NCBI GenBank assembly: GCA_005788815.1
Contig: SYAZ01000053.1
Location: 1 to 64,000, forward strand
Reading direction: 5' to 3'
Source of the DNA: Actinomycetota bacterium
GTDB taxonomy: Bacteria; Actinomycetota; Acidimicrobiia; Acidimicrobiales; Ilumatobacteraceae
Length of the DNA stretch: 64,000 bases
A program made the position numbers and the translations under genes. How positions within the stretch are numbered: the stretch's first letter is position 1; every line of letters begins with the position of its first letter. Shown piece after piece: positions 28,325 to 37,883 of this stretch. The notes below the pieces were generated by a model. It did not search any database and had not been told where the DNA came from. It was given only the letters and a program-made list of their open reading frames with translations.

Positions 28325-29356
28325 ATGTTGCGGCGCATCATTGGTGCTGCTCAGCACTACGACTGGGGTGACTCTGTCTCCATCCCTCTCCTATTAGGAA
28401 TGCCACTTGACGGAAACACGTGGGCAGAAATGTGGTTCGGCACTCATCACGTTGCACCTTCGCATCTCGACACACCAAACGGACCATTGCTCTCTTCAGA
28501 GGTTGGCGAGATGACGATGCTGGTCAAACTCTTGGCGTGCGCAAAACCATTGTCGTTACAGACACATCCGACAACGCAACAAGCCATTGACGGGTTTGCA
28601 AAAGAAAACTCGGAGTCCGTCGCTCTTGAGGCTCCCCATCGCATGTACCGTGACCCATCCGACAAACCAGAGATGTTGATTGCTCTCACACCATTCGAAG
28701 CATTGTGTGGTTTTCAACCAATACAACAATCAGTTGCGGTACTGCGCACCATGAACTGGCAAAACGAAGCCGACGTGCTTGAAGCAAACGGCATTGCGCA
28801 CTACGTCGAATGGGCGATGCAGCAATCAACCCCAGTTTCTACCGACGCCCTTCCTGAGTGGCTCATCACGATTGCATCGCTGCACCCACATGATCCCGCG
28901 TTGCGCGTAGCTCCCCTTCTTCATCACTTCACCCTTCAACCAGGAGAAGCAATCTCGCTTCCTGCCGGAAACTTGCATGCGTATATACGGGGCTTTGGTC
29001 TTGAAGTCATGAAGTCATCAGACAACGTCATCCGTGCCGGATTCACATCAAAGTTTGTCAATGTGAAAGAACTGCTTTCCATTGTCGATTTCTCTTCAAT
29101 AGACATTCCCGTTATACGTCCTGATAACGACGGGCACTACGCATCTCCTACTCCTGCATTTAGCGTTCAACAACTGCCGTGGAAGCACGGCGCCAACTTG
29201 CCGTCTGCGCCTGTTGACAGAATTCTGTTTGGTCCAATTCAGAGTGAACTGATGAATGGCTCACCAGAAATGGTGTTGTTGCCCGCGAATGAAGAACTAG
29301 AACTTGTTGACTCGGATAATTCTGGTGGAATTCTTTGGGTGTTTACCCAGAACTAA
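28325..29356 (+). CDS. manA: Mannose-6-phosphate isomerase, class I
   Basis: A 343-residue cupin-fold zinc enzyme interconverting mannose-6-P and fructose-6-P, supplying GDP-mannose synthesis. Present are YDWGDS (N-terminal), AEMWFGTHHVAPS, LSLQTHPTTQQA (zinc ligands Q-H), the DKPEMLIALTPFEALCGF segment and GNLHAYIRGFGLEVMKSSDNVIR. The ATG at 28325 lies 4 nt after the proS stop; longer in-frame starts lie inside proS. The end overlaps the convergent ispG by 4 nt. Confidence 0.93.
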   Translation: MLRRIIGAAQHYDWGDSVSIPLLLGMPLDGNTWAEMWFGTHHVAPSHLDTPNGPLLSSEVGEMTMLVKLLACAKPLSLQTHPTTQQAIDGFAKENSESVALEAPHRMYRDPSDKPEMLIALTPFEALCGFQPIQQSVAVLRTMNWQNEADVLEANGIAHYVEWAMQQSTPVSTDALPEWLITIASLHPHDPALRVAPLLHHFTLQPGEAISLPAGNLHAYIRGFGLEVMKSSDNVIRAGFTSKFVNVKELLSIVDFSSIDIPVIRPDNDGHYASPTPAFSVQQLPWKHGANLPSAPVDRILFGPIQSELMNGSPEMVLLPANEELELVDSDNSGGILWVFTQN

Positions 29357-30564
29357 TTGCCAGCAGTTTTTCTGATCTCAACTATTTTTTCTGCTGAATG
29401 ATTCGCGTCATCGCCTTTTTCATCCATGAGCTGTGCACGGTCTCGTGCAGCCTCGCGCTCGGCGAGTTTGGTGTCGGCTCGTTCAATTGCAGCATCTGTT
29501 CCGTGTTCGTTAATGAATTCGGCCCACTCCACTAAAGCCTCGACCATCTCGTCCTCTGGGATAACAGCAACATTGCGACCCTTAACGAAGAGGTGACCGC
29601 GCTTGTTACCTGCAGCGATTCCAAGGTCAGCTTCGCGAGCCTCACCCGGCCCATTAACGACGCAACCCATAACTGCAATCTGTAATGGCAACTTCTTGTC
29701 TTCAAATGCTTTCATTGCTCTATTAGCAACATCAATAACATCAATTTCTGCGCGACCACAACTAGGGCACGCAATGAGATCAACGTTCTTTCGTTCTCGC
29801 AAACCAAGTGCTTCTAGTAATTGGCGTCCTGCGCGCGCTTCTTCTACTGGGTCGGCAGTGAGGCTGTAACGAATGGTGTCGCCGATTCCCTCGAGCAACA
29901 AAGTAGAAATACCGGCTGTGGCTTTCACTAAACCTGCCGGGGGTGGGCCTGCCTCAGTAACTCCGAGGTGCAACGGAATATCTGTTGCATCGGCCAACAT
30001 GCGATACGCCTCAACCATGAGTGGAACGTTGCTTGCTTTCACGGAGATCTTCATCAGGTTGAAATCAACTTCTTGGAAATAAGCAATTTCCTGCATTGCA
30101 CTTTCCACCATTGCCGCTGCGGTGAGTCCGCCGTATTTCTCGTATAGGGATGGATCAAGCGAACCACCGTTGACGCCAATACGAATGGGGATGCCGCGGT
30201 CACGCGCTTCTGAGGCGACAGCCTTAATGTGTTCTGGCTTGCGAATGTTGCCCGGATTAAGACGCAAACCGTGCACGCCTGCTTCCATTGCCGCTAGTGC
30301 CATCTTGTACTGGTGATGAATGTCGGCGATGATGGGAATCGGCGAACGCGGAACGATTTGAGCAAGACCTTCTGCCGCTTCAATTTCGTTACATGTGCAT
30401 CGCACGATGTCACAACCTGCTGCAGCAAGTGCATAAATCTGTTGCAAAGTACCTTCGACATCAGCAGTTTTCGTGGTGGTCATTGACTGCACAGAGATGG
30501 GCGAACCGCCACCGACGGGCACTTTGCCCACCATAATTTGCGAAGTAGATCGACGTTCAAACAT
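29353..30564 (-). CDS. ispG: 4-hydroxy-3-methylbut-2-enyl diphosphate synthase IspG
   Basis: A 403-residue [4Fe-4S] enzyme of the MEP isoprenoid pathway (MEcPP to HMBPP). The N-terminal TIM-barrel shows VQSMTTTKTADVEGTLQQI, LRLNPGNI and LGVTEAGPP. The iron-sulfur cysteines are in CPSCGR and GCVVNGPGEA, followed by DLGIAAGNK. It ends the long yifB-to-ispG strand run, after rseP and dxr; the dxr-rseP-ispG order is standard in Actinobacteria. A charged C-terminal tail of about 50 residues extends beyond the core. Confidence 0.96.
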   Translation of the reverse strand: MFERRSTSQIMVGKVPVGGGSPISVQSMTTTKTADVEGTLQQIYALAAAGCDIVRCTCNEIEAAEGLAQIVPRSPIPIIADIHHQYKMALAAMEAGVHGLRLNPGNIRKPEHIKAVASEARDRGIPIRIGVNGGSLDPSLYEKYGGLTAAAMVESAMQEIAYFQEVDFNLMKISVKASNVPLMVEAYRMLADATDIPLHLGVTEAGPPPAGLVKATAGISTLLLEGIGDTIRYSLTADPVEEARAGRQLLEALGLRERKNVDLIACPSCGRAEIDVIDVANRAMKAFEDKKLPLQIAVMGCVVNGPGEAREADLGIAAGNKRGHLFVKGRNVAVIPEDEMVEALVEWAEFINEHGTDAAIERADTKLAEREAARDRAQLMDEKGDDANHSAEKIVEIRKTAGN

Positions 30565-30594
30565 CAGTTACTAGTGTGCCATCTTCAGAGCCAA

Positions 30595-31842
30595 TTACCC
30601 GAGTGGTTGCGTCACATCGAGATACAAACCGGTCAACAATAAGAACACCAATAGCCCCACCACCACAGTTGCCACAGGCACCATCTTGTTGATGTCGGCC
30701 TGATACGGCTTGTTTCGTCGTGACCGAATTCGCTCGTAGGTGGCAATTGCTGCGTGTCCGCCGTCGAAAGGTAACAACGGCAACATATTGAAGATTCCGA
30801 TAAACACATTGACGCTCGCCAACAAAATGAGCACCCCTTTCAGACCCTCGGAGCGACCCACGGTTCCACCGTATTGACTGACTCCGACGACCGTGCTCGG
30901 CCGAGTAGCTGGGTCTGCTTGAGATGAATCGGTGAGATGACGCAGTGAGTTGACAGGATTAAGTGCCGATACAACACCTGTTACAGACGACCACATTGTG
31001 GTGCCAATATCTGATGCACTTTGACCCGCTGCAACGATGGGATTCAAACGCTCCCATCCCCAGTCATCTGCAGCGACGCCAAAGTAACCACGATCTTTCA
31101 CCTGAGGATGAGGCGCTAGTACAACTGACAGTCTTTTCTCGACGCCATTTTGTTCAACAACAACGTCGACAGAATCGCCTGGTTGATAGGCAGAAATAGT
31201 GGCAACTACCGAGTCGTAATCAGTTATGGCCGTGTCACCAATTCGCAAAAGAGTGTCTCCCACTCTTACTCCAGCCATGTATGCCGGACTGTTCTGCTCA
31301 TCAACGTGACGCACCGTGGACACCCCAGTTGATTGTGCACGCCCACTGATTGCATACACACCCAGGAAGAGTGAAAAGGCAATTGCCATATGCATTAACG
31401 ACCCTGCCGTAATAACGAGCATTCGTCGTGGATATGACTTGGAACGATACGCACGAGATTCATCTGCTTCGTCGACTTCGTCAATGTTGTTCATGCCGAT
31501 GATGCGAACGAACGCACCAAGTGGCAATGCTCGAATACCGTATTCAACTTCACCACGTCGCATGGACCACACTCTCGGCCCAAACCCCATGAAGAACTGA
31601 GTGACTTTCATTCCTGTAAGTCGCGCGGTGGAAAAGTGCCCCACTTCGTGAAGAAACACGGAGATGAGCAAGCCCACTACAAATACGAATGTCCATGGGT
31701 TCTTGACCGCAAGATATAACAACAAGGCAGCAATGACGACGCCTGTAACTTTGCCGCTTCGTGTGACTTCTGGATTCTCTATTTCTTCAACAGAACCACC
31801 AGCAGCCATCTCTTCGCGGAAACGCTGATAAAAGTTGCTCAC
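30595..31842 (-). CDS. Site-2 protease family zinc metalloprotease (RseP/Rip1-like, M50)
   Basis: A 415-residue intramembrane metalloprotease that cleaves membrane-embedded anti-sigma factors or signal remnants. The HEXXH motif is in FLHEVGHFSTARLTG within the first membrane helix, followed by the GFGPRVWSMRRGEVEYGIRALPLGAFVRI stretch split across two strands. A PDZ domain (MAGVRVGDTLLRIGD) and the third zinc ligand region NMLPLLPFDGGH complete the fold. The start is GTG, overlapping the dxr stop (GTGA). It is the M. tuberculosis Rip1 equivalent by position. Confidence 0.93.
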   Translation of the reverse strand: MSNFYQRFREEMAAGGSVEEIENPEVTRSGKVTGVVIAALLLYLAVKNPWTFVFVVGLLISVFLHEVGHFSTARLTGMKVTQFFMGFGPRVWSMRRGEVEYGIRALPLGAFVRIIGMNNIDEVDEADESRAYRSKSYPRRMLVITAGSLMHMAIAFSLFLGVYAISGRAQSTGVSTVRHVDEQNSPAYMAGVRVGDTLLRIGDTAITDYDSVVATISAYQPGDSVDVVVEQNGVEKRLSVVLAPHPQVKDRGYFGVAADDWGWERLNPIVAAGQSASDIGTTMWSSVTGVVSALNPVNSLRHLTDSSQADPATRPSTVVGVSQYGGTVGRSEGLKGVLILLASVNVFIGIFNMLPLLPFDGGHAAIATYERIRSRRNKPYQADINKMVPVATVVVGLLVFLLLTGLYLDVTQPLG

Positions 31843-32981
31843 TTAGTTAACTCCTCGGTTGCAAGACGACGACCCATCGCGTCGGCTTCTAAAACATCTT
31901 CCACAGTGTGTGGTTGGGTGACGTTAAATTTTGCCATGACACTGCTCAGGCACACAGCGATGTCTGTCCACACCAAACGCCCCGCGAGAAACGCCTCCAC
32001 AATTACTTCATTGGCTGCAGATAACGCCGCTGGCGCAGTGCCTCCTGCTCGACCCGCAGCGTACGCAAGGTCGAGACACTGAAACGTGTTGCGGTCTGGC
32101 TCTTCAAAATCTAGGTGCTTTAAAGTTGACCAGTCGATACGGCCATAAGCAGTAGAGATACGGTGTGGATACCCCAAGGCATAACCAATGGGCAATCTCA
32201 TATCGGGTAACGACATTTGCGCAATCGTAGAACCATCTGTGAACTCAACCATTGAATGAACTACGGATTGTGGATGTACTACCACATCGATCTGATCAAA
32301 CGACACGTGAAATAGTTCATGCGCTTCGATGACTTCTAAACCCTTGTTCATCAACGTGGATGAATCGATGGTGATCTTTGGACCCATCTTCCATGTTGGG
32401 TGTTGCAAAGCTTCTTCAACGGTGACGGATGCCAGAGATTCACGTGAACGCCCCCGAAAGGGACCACCACTTGCGGTGAGCACTAACCGAGAGACCTCTG
32501 TTTCAGGTCTTCCAGAAGATCGCAGACACTGATGAATCGCACAATGTTCGCTGTCGACAGGGACCAATTGCGCACCAGGCACACTGCGCAGAGGTTGAAC
32601 AATGGGACCAGCAGCAATCAAACTTTCCTTGTTTGCAAGGCCAAGCGTGCGACCTTGGCGCAGAGTTTCGAGGGTGACCGAGAGGCCAGCAAAACCCACA
32701 ACGCCATTGATCACTACATCTGCCTCATCGACAATGTCTGAAAGAACGTTGGTGACTTGAACTCCGGGCAAAGCCGCCGCTACTCGGTGTAATTCAGATT
32801 CATCTGTGACGACGACCAATTCTGGTTGCAGCCGCTTTGCTTGTTCGATAACAAGGTCGACCGACGAACCCACTGCCAGTGCAGACACCCGATAGTTCTG
32901 AGGCTCGGCAAGAACCACCTCAATAGTTTGAGTTCCGATAGAGCCCGAAGACCCAGCAATAGCAACTCGCTTTTGTGTCAC
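31839..32981 (-). CDS. dxr: 1-deoxy-D-xylulose 5-phosphate reductoisomerase
   Basis: A 380-residue NADPH-dependent enzyme of the MEP pathway converting DXP to MEP. Motifs: GSSGSIGTQTIEV (nucleotide binding), LANKESLIAAG, PVDSEHCAIHQ (metal and substrate), LTASGGPFRGR and HPTWKMGPKITIDSSTLMNK broken by short gaps. The start is GTG. It lies 55 nt after cdsA and is translationally coupled to the M50 protease. Confidence 0.97.
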   Translation of the reverse strand: MTQKRVAIAGSSGSIGTQTIEVVLAEPQNYRVSALAVGSSVDLVIEQAKRLQPELVVVTDESELHRVAAALPGVQVTNVLSDIVDEADVVINGVVGFAGLSVTLETLRQGRTLGLANKESLIAAGPIVQPLRSVPGAQLVPVDSEHCAIHQCLRSSGRPETEVSRLVLTASGGPFRGRSRESLASVTVEEALQHPTWKMGPKITIDSSTLMNKGLEVIEAHELFHVSFDQIDVVVHPQSVVHSMVEFTDGSTIAQMSLPDMRLPIGYALGYPHRISTAYGRIDWSTLKHLDFEEPDRNTFQCLDLAYAAGRAGGTAPAALSAANEVIVEAFLAGRLVWTDIAVCLSSVMAKFNVTQPHTVEDVLEADAMGRRLATEELTK

Positions 32982-33036
32982 GGATTCATTCTGTCAGTGG
33001 GACGCGTCAGTGAGACGGCAGCACACCAAATGTTGG

Positions 33037-34302
33037 TCACGCCCAGGGCTGCAATACCAACATGAGGTAGTAGGCAGCGGGAAGAACAAACAAGAACCCG
33101 TCGAAACGATCAAGAACTCCGCCATGACCAGCGATGAGGCTGCCAAAATCTTTGACATCTAGGTTGCGCTTGAACATTGACTCAACAAGGTCGCCAATTG
33201 GAGCCATGACTGCAATAACAATCGTGAGGGCAATCCATTCACCCATGCTGTTCCATGTTCCGTTTTGTGAACCGACGACAATCAGAGCAACAAGGGTTGC
33301 GATAGCGCCACCGATTGCACCTTCAATAGTTTTATTTGGGCTCACCCACTCACGCAATGGAGTTTTTCCAACTGATGCCCCGACGAACAAACCACCAACG
33401 TCGTTAGCAATCACACCGATGACGATCATGAACAAAGTGTCGGTGCCCACGTGAGGAAGTCCACCGTTCACTGAATAGCGAAGAATCAACGCGGCAAAAG
33501 ACCCCATGAGGCCAATCCAAGTAATAGCCATCGTGGAGATAGCAACGTTCGGCATTGGTCCACTTTGCACACTGGATGCACCCAGGAAACCAGTGGATGT
33601 TGCAAGGAAACCAAACGCAAGTACGAGTGGCAGTGCTTCGTCTCCCACCCAGTACGCCGCAAGAGGCGCAGCAATACAAGTAATGAGCCCAGCAAATGTT
33701 GCAGGTCGGTAACCCTTTTCTGTGACTTTGCTGAAGAACTCAACTGCAGCAAAACCAACAACGGCAATAACGATCAACATGACAGCAGCAGGACGCCACA
33801 TGATGGCGCCGAGGAATACTGCCAAAAGAATCAACCCGGTTGTGATTGCAGTAGGCAAGTCACGGCTGATCCCCTTCTTTGGTCCACGTGGTCCGGAACG
33901 ACGAACAGGTTGTCCACGTCCACCGCGAGGTACACCACCAGTGATGTCTCGCGATGGGTCGCGACCTAAGTCGCCAGTTATATCGCGAGGGCGACGCCTC
34001 TCATCTGTGGGGTCGGTACCAATCGAGATGTGGTCTGGCCGGCGCGCTGGCTGACTGGGCTCTTGGAATGTGCCCCACACATCGGTGTCGTCGTCTTCGT
34101 CGACGACAGGAATTTCGCCCGTGGCTGGCTCAGTCCAATGTGGCAATTTGCCCGTATCAGCATCTCCGAAACTGAGAGCAGGTTCAGATGTTGGATCATC
34201 GGCGAACTGCACAGTCCCAAAGTCGGAACCAAAGTCTGTGCCATAACCCGAAGAATCGTCGCCTCCGGTGTCATCTTTACGGCGCCAAATATCGTCACTC
34301 AT
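33037..34302 (-). CDS. cdsA: Phosphatidate cytidylyltransferase with long acidic N-terminal extension
   Basis: A 421-residue integral membrane enzyme making CDP-diacylglycerol. The catalytic C-terminal half shows several membrane helices, VIANDVGGLFVGASVGKTPL, SPNKTIEGAIGG and the signature KRNLDVKDFGSLIAGHGGVLDRFDG split by short gaps. The first 140 or so residues are hydrophilic and Asp/Glu/Gly-rich, probably disordered and cytosolic, with HWTEPATGEIPVV in the middle and an Arg-rich end. GGGGAGAAAA before the ATG at 34302 fixes the start over the longer frame to 34386. Confidence 0.93.
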   Translation of the reverse strand: MSDDIWRRKDDTGGDDSSGYGTDFGSDFGTVQFADDPTSEPALSFGDADTGKLPHWTEPATGEIPVVDEDDDTDVWGTFQEPSQPARRPDHISIGTDPTDERRRPRDITGDLGRDPSRDITGGVPRGGRGQPVRRSGPRGPKKGISRDLPTAITTGLILLAVFLGAIMWRPAAVMLIVIAVVGFAAVEFFSKVTEKGYRPATFAGLITCIAAPLAAYWVGDEALPLVLAFGFLATSTGFLGASSVQSGPMPNVAISTMAITWIGLMGSFAALILRYSVNGGLPHVGTDTLFMIVIGVIANDVGGLFVGASVGKTPLREWVSPNKTIEGAIGGAIATLVALIVVGSQNGTWNSMGEWIALTIVIAVMAPIGDLVESMFKRNLDVKDFGSLIAGHGGVLDRFDGFLFVLPAAYYLMLVLQPWA

Positions 34303-34351
34303 TTTTCTCCCCTTTCGGGTTGTACACAAACAATAAGCATTGCGTGCATTC

Positions 34352-34909
34352 TTATACCTCGAGCAGTTCTTGTTCCTTGCGGGCAAAAGCTTTTTCGATG
34401 AGATCTACATGATCTTGTGTGTGCTTATCGAGGTCTTTCTCAGCACGCTCAAGTTCGTCCTTTGACATTTCAGAATTCTTTTCCAAGGTCTCTAATTGCT
34501 TACGTGCATCACGTCGTATGTTTCGTACGGCAATTCGACCATCCTCGGTCATATTTTTTACGACTTTCACATATTCCTTACGTCGCTCTTCTGTGAGCAC
34601 GGGGATTGAGAGCCGAATAATCGACCCATCATTCGAGGGCTGCAGACCGAGGTCGCTTTCACGAATGGCCTTTTCAATGGCAGCGATGGCGCCCTTGTCG
34701 TGGGGCTTCACGACCAGAGTGCGAGCTTCAGGAACTTGAAACGCGGCTAATTGTTGCAATGGCACCGGCGAGCCGTAGTACTCGACCACTATGCGATCGA
34801 CAAGCGCGGCGTTTGCACGACCGGTGCGCACGGATGAGAACTGAGATTGGACATGCTCCACGGCTCTTTCCATCTTGCCGATGGCTTCGAGCAGGACGTC
34901 TTCAATCAC
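34352..34909 (-). CDS. frr: Ribosome recycling factor
   Basis: A 185-residue factor that splits post-termination ribosomes together with EF-G. Conserved features: the N-terminal helix [22 protein letters not shown], the beta domain [21 protein letters not shown] and C-terminal helices with [21 protein letters not shown]. The start is GTG, overlapping the pyrH stop as GTGA. It is the standard pyrH-frr couple. Confidence 0.97.
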   Translation of the reverse strand: MIEDVLLEAIGKMERAVEHVQSQFSSVRTGRANAALVDRIVVEYYGSPVPLQQLAAFQVPEARTLVVKPHDKGAIAAIEKAIRESDLGLQPSNDGSIIRLSIPVLTEERRKEYVKVVKNMTEDGRIAVRNIRRDARKQLETLEKNSEMSKDELERAEKDLDKHTQDHVDLIEKAFARKEQELLEV

Positions 34910-35631
34910 CCAACCAGCGTACCTACTGGGTCACCCCTGAGAATGGACTTCACGTTTCCTTTGGCAAGGAGGTCAAACACCACAATCGGCAGGTTTTTGT
35001 CCATACAGAAGGTGATTGCCGTGGCATCCATTACTTTCAGACCTTTGGTGATGACATCCATATGACTAATACGGTCATATCGAGTGGCAGCAGAATCAAG
35101 TTTGGGGTCCGCCGTGTAGACGCCATCGACACCAGAGTGGGTGCCCTTCAAGATGGCTTGAGCCTCTATCTCTGCGGCACGAAGCGCAGCAGCTGTATCT
35201 GTGGTGAAGAAAGGGTTGCCCGTTCCACCCGCCAAGATAACAACTCTGCCTTTTTCAAGGTGACGCTGAGCGCGGCGGCGAATGTATGGCTCGGCAATCT
35301 TTGGCATCTCGATTGCAGACATCACTCTCGACTGTTGACCAACGCGTTCGAGCGCGTCTTGCAGAGCAAGACCGTTCATCACGGTTGCCAACATTCCCAT
35401 GTAGTCAGCTTGCGCTTGGTCCATACCTTGGCCAGCACCTTTGATGCCTCGCCAAAAGTTTCCACCACCAACAACGATGGCAATATCTGTTCCGAGTTCT
35501 TCGCGAGCCTCGCGCACTTCTGTGGCAACTTGCGTTAACACATTGTTGTCAAGTCCAAAACCCGATGGTTCTGCGAGTGCCTCACCCGAAAGTTTGAGCA
35601 CTACACGAGACCAAGTGGGTCGAGAAGTCAT
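34906..35631 (-). CDS. pyrH: UMP kinase
   Basis: A 241-residue hexameric UMP kinase of the amino-acid-kinase fold, producing UDP for nucleotide and cell-wall precursor synthesis. Motifs: [37 protein letters not shown] and [14 protein letters not shown]. The start overlaps the tsf stop (TAATG) and its stop overlaps frr (GTGA). Confidence 0.97.
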   Translation of the reverse strand: MTSRPTWSRVVLKLSGEALAEPSGFGLDNNVLTQVATEVREAREELGTDIAIVVGGGNFWRGIKGAGQGMDQAQADYMGMLATVMNGLALQDALERVGQQSRVMSAIEMPKIAEPYIRRRAQRHLEKGRVVILAGGTGNPFFTTDTAAALRAAEIEAQAILKGTHSGVDGVYTADPKLDSAATRYDRISHMDVITKGLKVMDATAITFCMDKNLPIVVFDLLAKGNVKSILRGDPVGTLVG

Positions 35632-36419
35632 TAGCCGATTTCCACCTGTGCGAATCGAACGATTTTTGCTGCGCCAATAAGTTGCGAAATGACGACTTTG
35701 TCGTCCTTGGCGTATGGCTGCTCAAGAAGGCAAACATCTTTGAAGAAGCCCGCAATGCGACCCTCAACAATTTTGGCAATCGCCTGTTCTGGCTTGCCCT
35801 CGTTGCGGGTAATCGCCACGAGAGTTTCACGTTCTTTTTCAAGCACATCTGCGGGAATATCTTCGCGCTGCAAATAGCGAGGGCGAGCGAATGCAATATG
35901 CACGGCAATGTCGTGCGCGAGTTCTGCAGATGCGCCAGACATTTCCACGATGACACCATTGACACCACGACCACCCTGGACGTGTGTGTATGAGTCGAGG
36001 ATGTTTCCTGCGGCTGCTTCAAAACGAATTGTCTCGCCCACTTCGATTTTTTCCTTCAAGGTGATCTTGAGGTCATCGATTTGAGTTGCGCGATCGCCAA
36101 GTCCGGCTTCACCCTTATCAAGGATTGCCTTAGCAAGCGCATCGGCCTCAGCCTTGAAACCGTCACTTGAAGCCACAAAGTCTGTCTCGCACTTCAATTT
36201 GACGATGGATGCGCGAGTTGGTTCAACGATGAGTGTGACTACGCCTTGGGCGTTGTCACGATCGTCGCGCTTTGCACTTGCTGCAAGACCTTTCTCACGA
36301 AGCCACTGCTTCGCTTCTTCAAGATCTCCACCGTTTTCTTCAAGAGCTTTCTTGCAATCCATCATTCCAGCACCAGTTGACTGGCGCAGACTCTGTACGT
36401 CTTTTGCTGTGTACGACAT
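35631..36419 (-). CDS. tsf: Elongation factor Ts
   Basis: A 262-residue nucleotide exchange factor for EF-Tu. The N-terminal UBA-like domain contains [20 protein letters not shown]; core domains with CETDFVA and [14 protein letters not shown] follow. The order rpsB-tsf-pyrH-frr is conserved; tsf starts 5 nt after rpsB ends. Confidence 0.97.
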   Translation of the reverse strand: MSYTAKDVQSLRQSTGAGMMDCKKALEENGGDLEEAKQWLREKGLAASAKRDDRDNAQGVVTLIVEPTRASIVKLKCETDFVASSDGFKAEADALAKAILDKGEAGLGDRATQIDDLKITLKEKIEVGETIRFEAAAGNILDSYTHVQGGRGVNGVIVEMSGASAELAHDIAVHIAFARPRYLQREDIPADVLEKERETLVAITRNEGKPEQAIAKIVEGRIAGFFKDVCLLEQPYAKDDKVVISQLIGAAKIVRFAQVEIG

Positions 36420-36424
36420 CTGAA

Positions 36425-37285
36425 TTACTCCGCTGCAGGTTCGTCGGTTGTCTTCTTTGCGGCAAGACGTGCTTCACGCGATGCCTGTGCTTCAGCAGCC
36501 TGACGGCGTGCCTCGGCTTGTTGTTCTTCAAACACTGCAGTTTCTTCAGGCGTGCGCTCTGCGGGTGCAGCAGCTGCCGCAGCAGCAGGGTTGCGCTTCT
36601 GCGCAATGAAACGTCCTTCGATGACTGCTTCAGCAATCACGCGAGTCAGCAAGTCGTTTGCACGGATTGCATCGTCGTTACCTGGGATTGGGAACTGTAT
36701 GAGATCTGGGTCAACGTTTGAGTCGACAACTGCGATAACAGGAATCTTCAACTTGTTGGCCTCAGTGACAGCGATGTGTTCTTTCATGGTGTCAAGCACA
36801 AAGATCGCGTCGGGACGACGCGCGAGGTTTGAGATACCAGAAAGGTTTTTCTGCAATTTGTCAAGTTCACGAGTGAGAAGAAGAGCTTCTTTCTTCGGCA
36901 TGGCTTCAAATTCGCCAGAGACCTTCATGCGCTCGTATTCCTGCATCTTGCTAACACGCTTTGAGATGGTTTCGAAGTTGGTGAGCATGCCACCCAACCA
37001 ACGCTCGTTCACGTAGTACATGCCGCATTTTTCGGCGTAGCTACGAATGGGATCTTGTGCTTGCTTCTTTGTTCCGACGAAGAGGATTGTTCCACCGTTG
37101 GCAACAAGGTCACGAACGAATTCGTAAGCGGTTTCAATTCGCTCGAGAGTTTGATCGAGGTTGATGATGTGAATTCCGTTGCGCTCTCCGAAAATGAATT
37201 GCTTCATCTTTGGATTCCAACGACGCGTCTGGTGTCCAAAGTGAACGCCAGCTTCGAGCATTTGACGCATTGATACGACAGCCAT
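36425..37285 (-). CDS. rpsB: 30S ribosomal protein S2
   Basis: A 286-residue small-subunit protein. Signature stretches are [40 protein letters not shown] and [20 protein letters not shown]. The C-terminal 50 residues form an Ala/Glu/Gln-rich, probably helical tail longer than in E. coli. The ATG at 37285, preceded by AAGGAGAAAATT, is preferred to the longer frame. A 121-nt leader separates it from the M23 gene and contains a GGCC/GGCC hairpin (37375-37388); a promoter with TAGGCT overlapping the M23 stop is possible. Confidence 0.96.
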   Translation of the reverse strand: MAVVSMRQMLEAGVHFGHQTRRWNPKMKQFIFGERNGIHIINLDQTLERIETAYEFVRDLVANGGTILFVGTKKQAQDPIRSYAEKCGMYYVNERWLGGMLTNFETISKRVSKMQEYERMKVSGEFEAMPKKEALLLTRELDKLQKNLSGISNLARRPDAIFVLDTMKEHIAVTEANKLKIPVIAVVDSNVDPDLIQFPIPGNDDAIRANDLLTRVIAEAVIEGRFIAQKRNPAAAAAAAPAERTPEETAVFEEQQAEARRQAAEAQASREARLAAKKTTDEPAAE

Positions 37286-37406
37286 AATTTTCTCCTTCTG
37301 CGGTTGTTCACACACCGATCCGACGCCGAAGCGACCGCAGGTGGTCAGTGTGCATGAATTTTGATGTCCAACTCAGGCCGAAAGGCCTCTGTTAGTCGTT
37401 GAAAGC

Positions 37407-37859
37407 CTATCGGGAATGGGTCCTTGTCACCCCAAGGAGTCGGTTGGAAGACACCAGCCTGGCACCGCCGAGACCCAAGTAGCGCAAGGGGTGCACAGGG
37501 CGCACCCCCACACGAACCCCGATGTAGACACGTGATTGCGCTATCCCTACGGGCTGCCCAGAAACCACGCGTTGACCCACCACCACTGAAGAAAGTGGCT
37601 GCAACAGTCCATAGGTGACTCGCACATCTGCAGAAATACGCTCCACTACATACGCCACTCCGGCCACCTCACCAACGAAAACAATTTCGCCGTCAACTGC
37701 TGCACGCACAATGTCTCCGGGATTGGTAGCGATAGTGACTCCCCGATGGCCCGCACATCGCTCACATGCTGGCGCACGGAATTGTTCCACCACAGGTCCC
37801 GTTACTGGCGCTACTACACCAAAGACTGAAAGCAAGATGACTGCAAACATGCACAACAT
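37407..37859 (-). CDS. M23 (LytM-like) domain protein lacking zinc ligands
   Basis: A 150-residue exported protein: an N-terminal hydrophobic signal (MLCMFAVILLSVFGVVAPVTG) followed by one peptidase-M23 beta domain. The usual HxxxD becomes HRGVT, and the later HxH ligand positions read as VTYGLL and YIGVR, so no intact metal site remains. The fold is recognisable from the order of strands (IVRAAVDGEIVFVGEVAGVAYVV split, VVGQRVVSGQPVGIA). A non-enzymatic activator or binding role in the cell wall, as in EnvC-type proteins, is inference. It lies between whiG and rpsB. Confidence 0.75.
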   Translation of the reverse strand: MLCMFAVILLSVFGVVAPVTGPVVEQFRAPACERCAGHRGVTIATNPGDIVRAAVDGEIVFVGEVAGVAYVVERISADVRVTYGLLQPLSSVVVGQRVVSGQPVGIAQSRVYIGVRVGVRPVHPLRYLGLGGARLVSSNRLLGVTRTHSR

Positions 37860-37883
37860 GTGTGCACATGAGTGACTGAAAGG

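Noticed and set aside
37375-37388. AGGCC-GAAA-GGCCT hairpin in the rpsB leader as a riboswitch or S2 autoregulatory site
   Set aside because: The short GNRA-capped stem alone does not define any known leader class; left as a note under rpsB.
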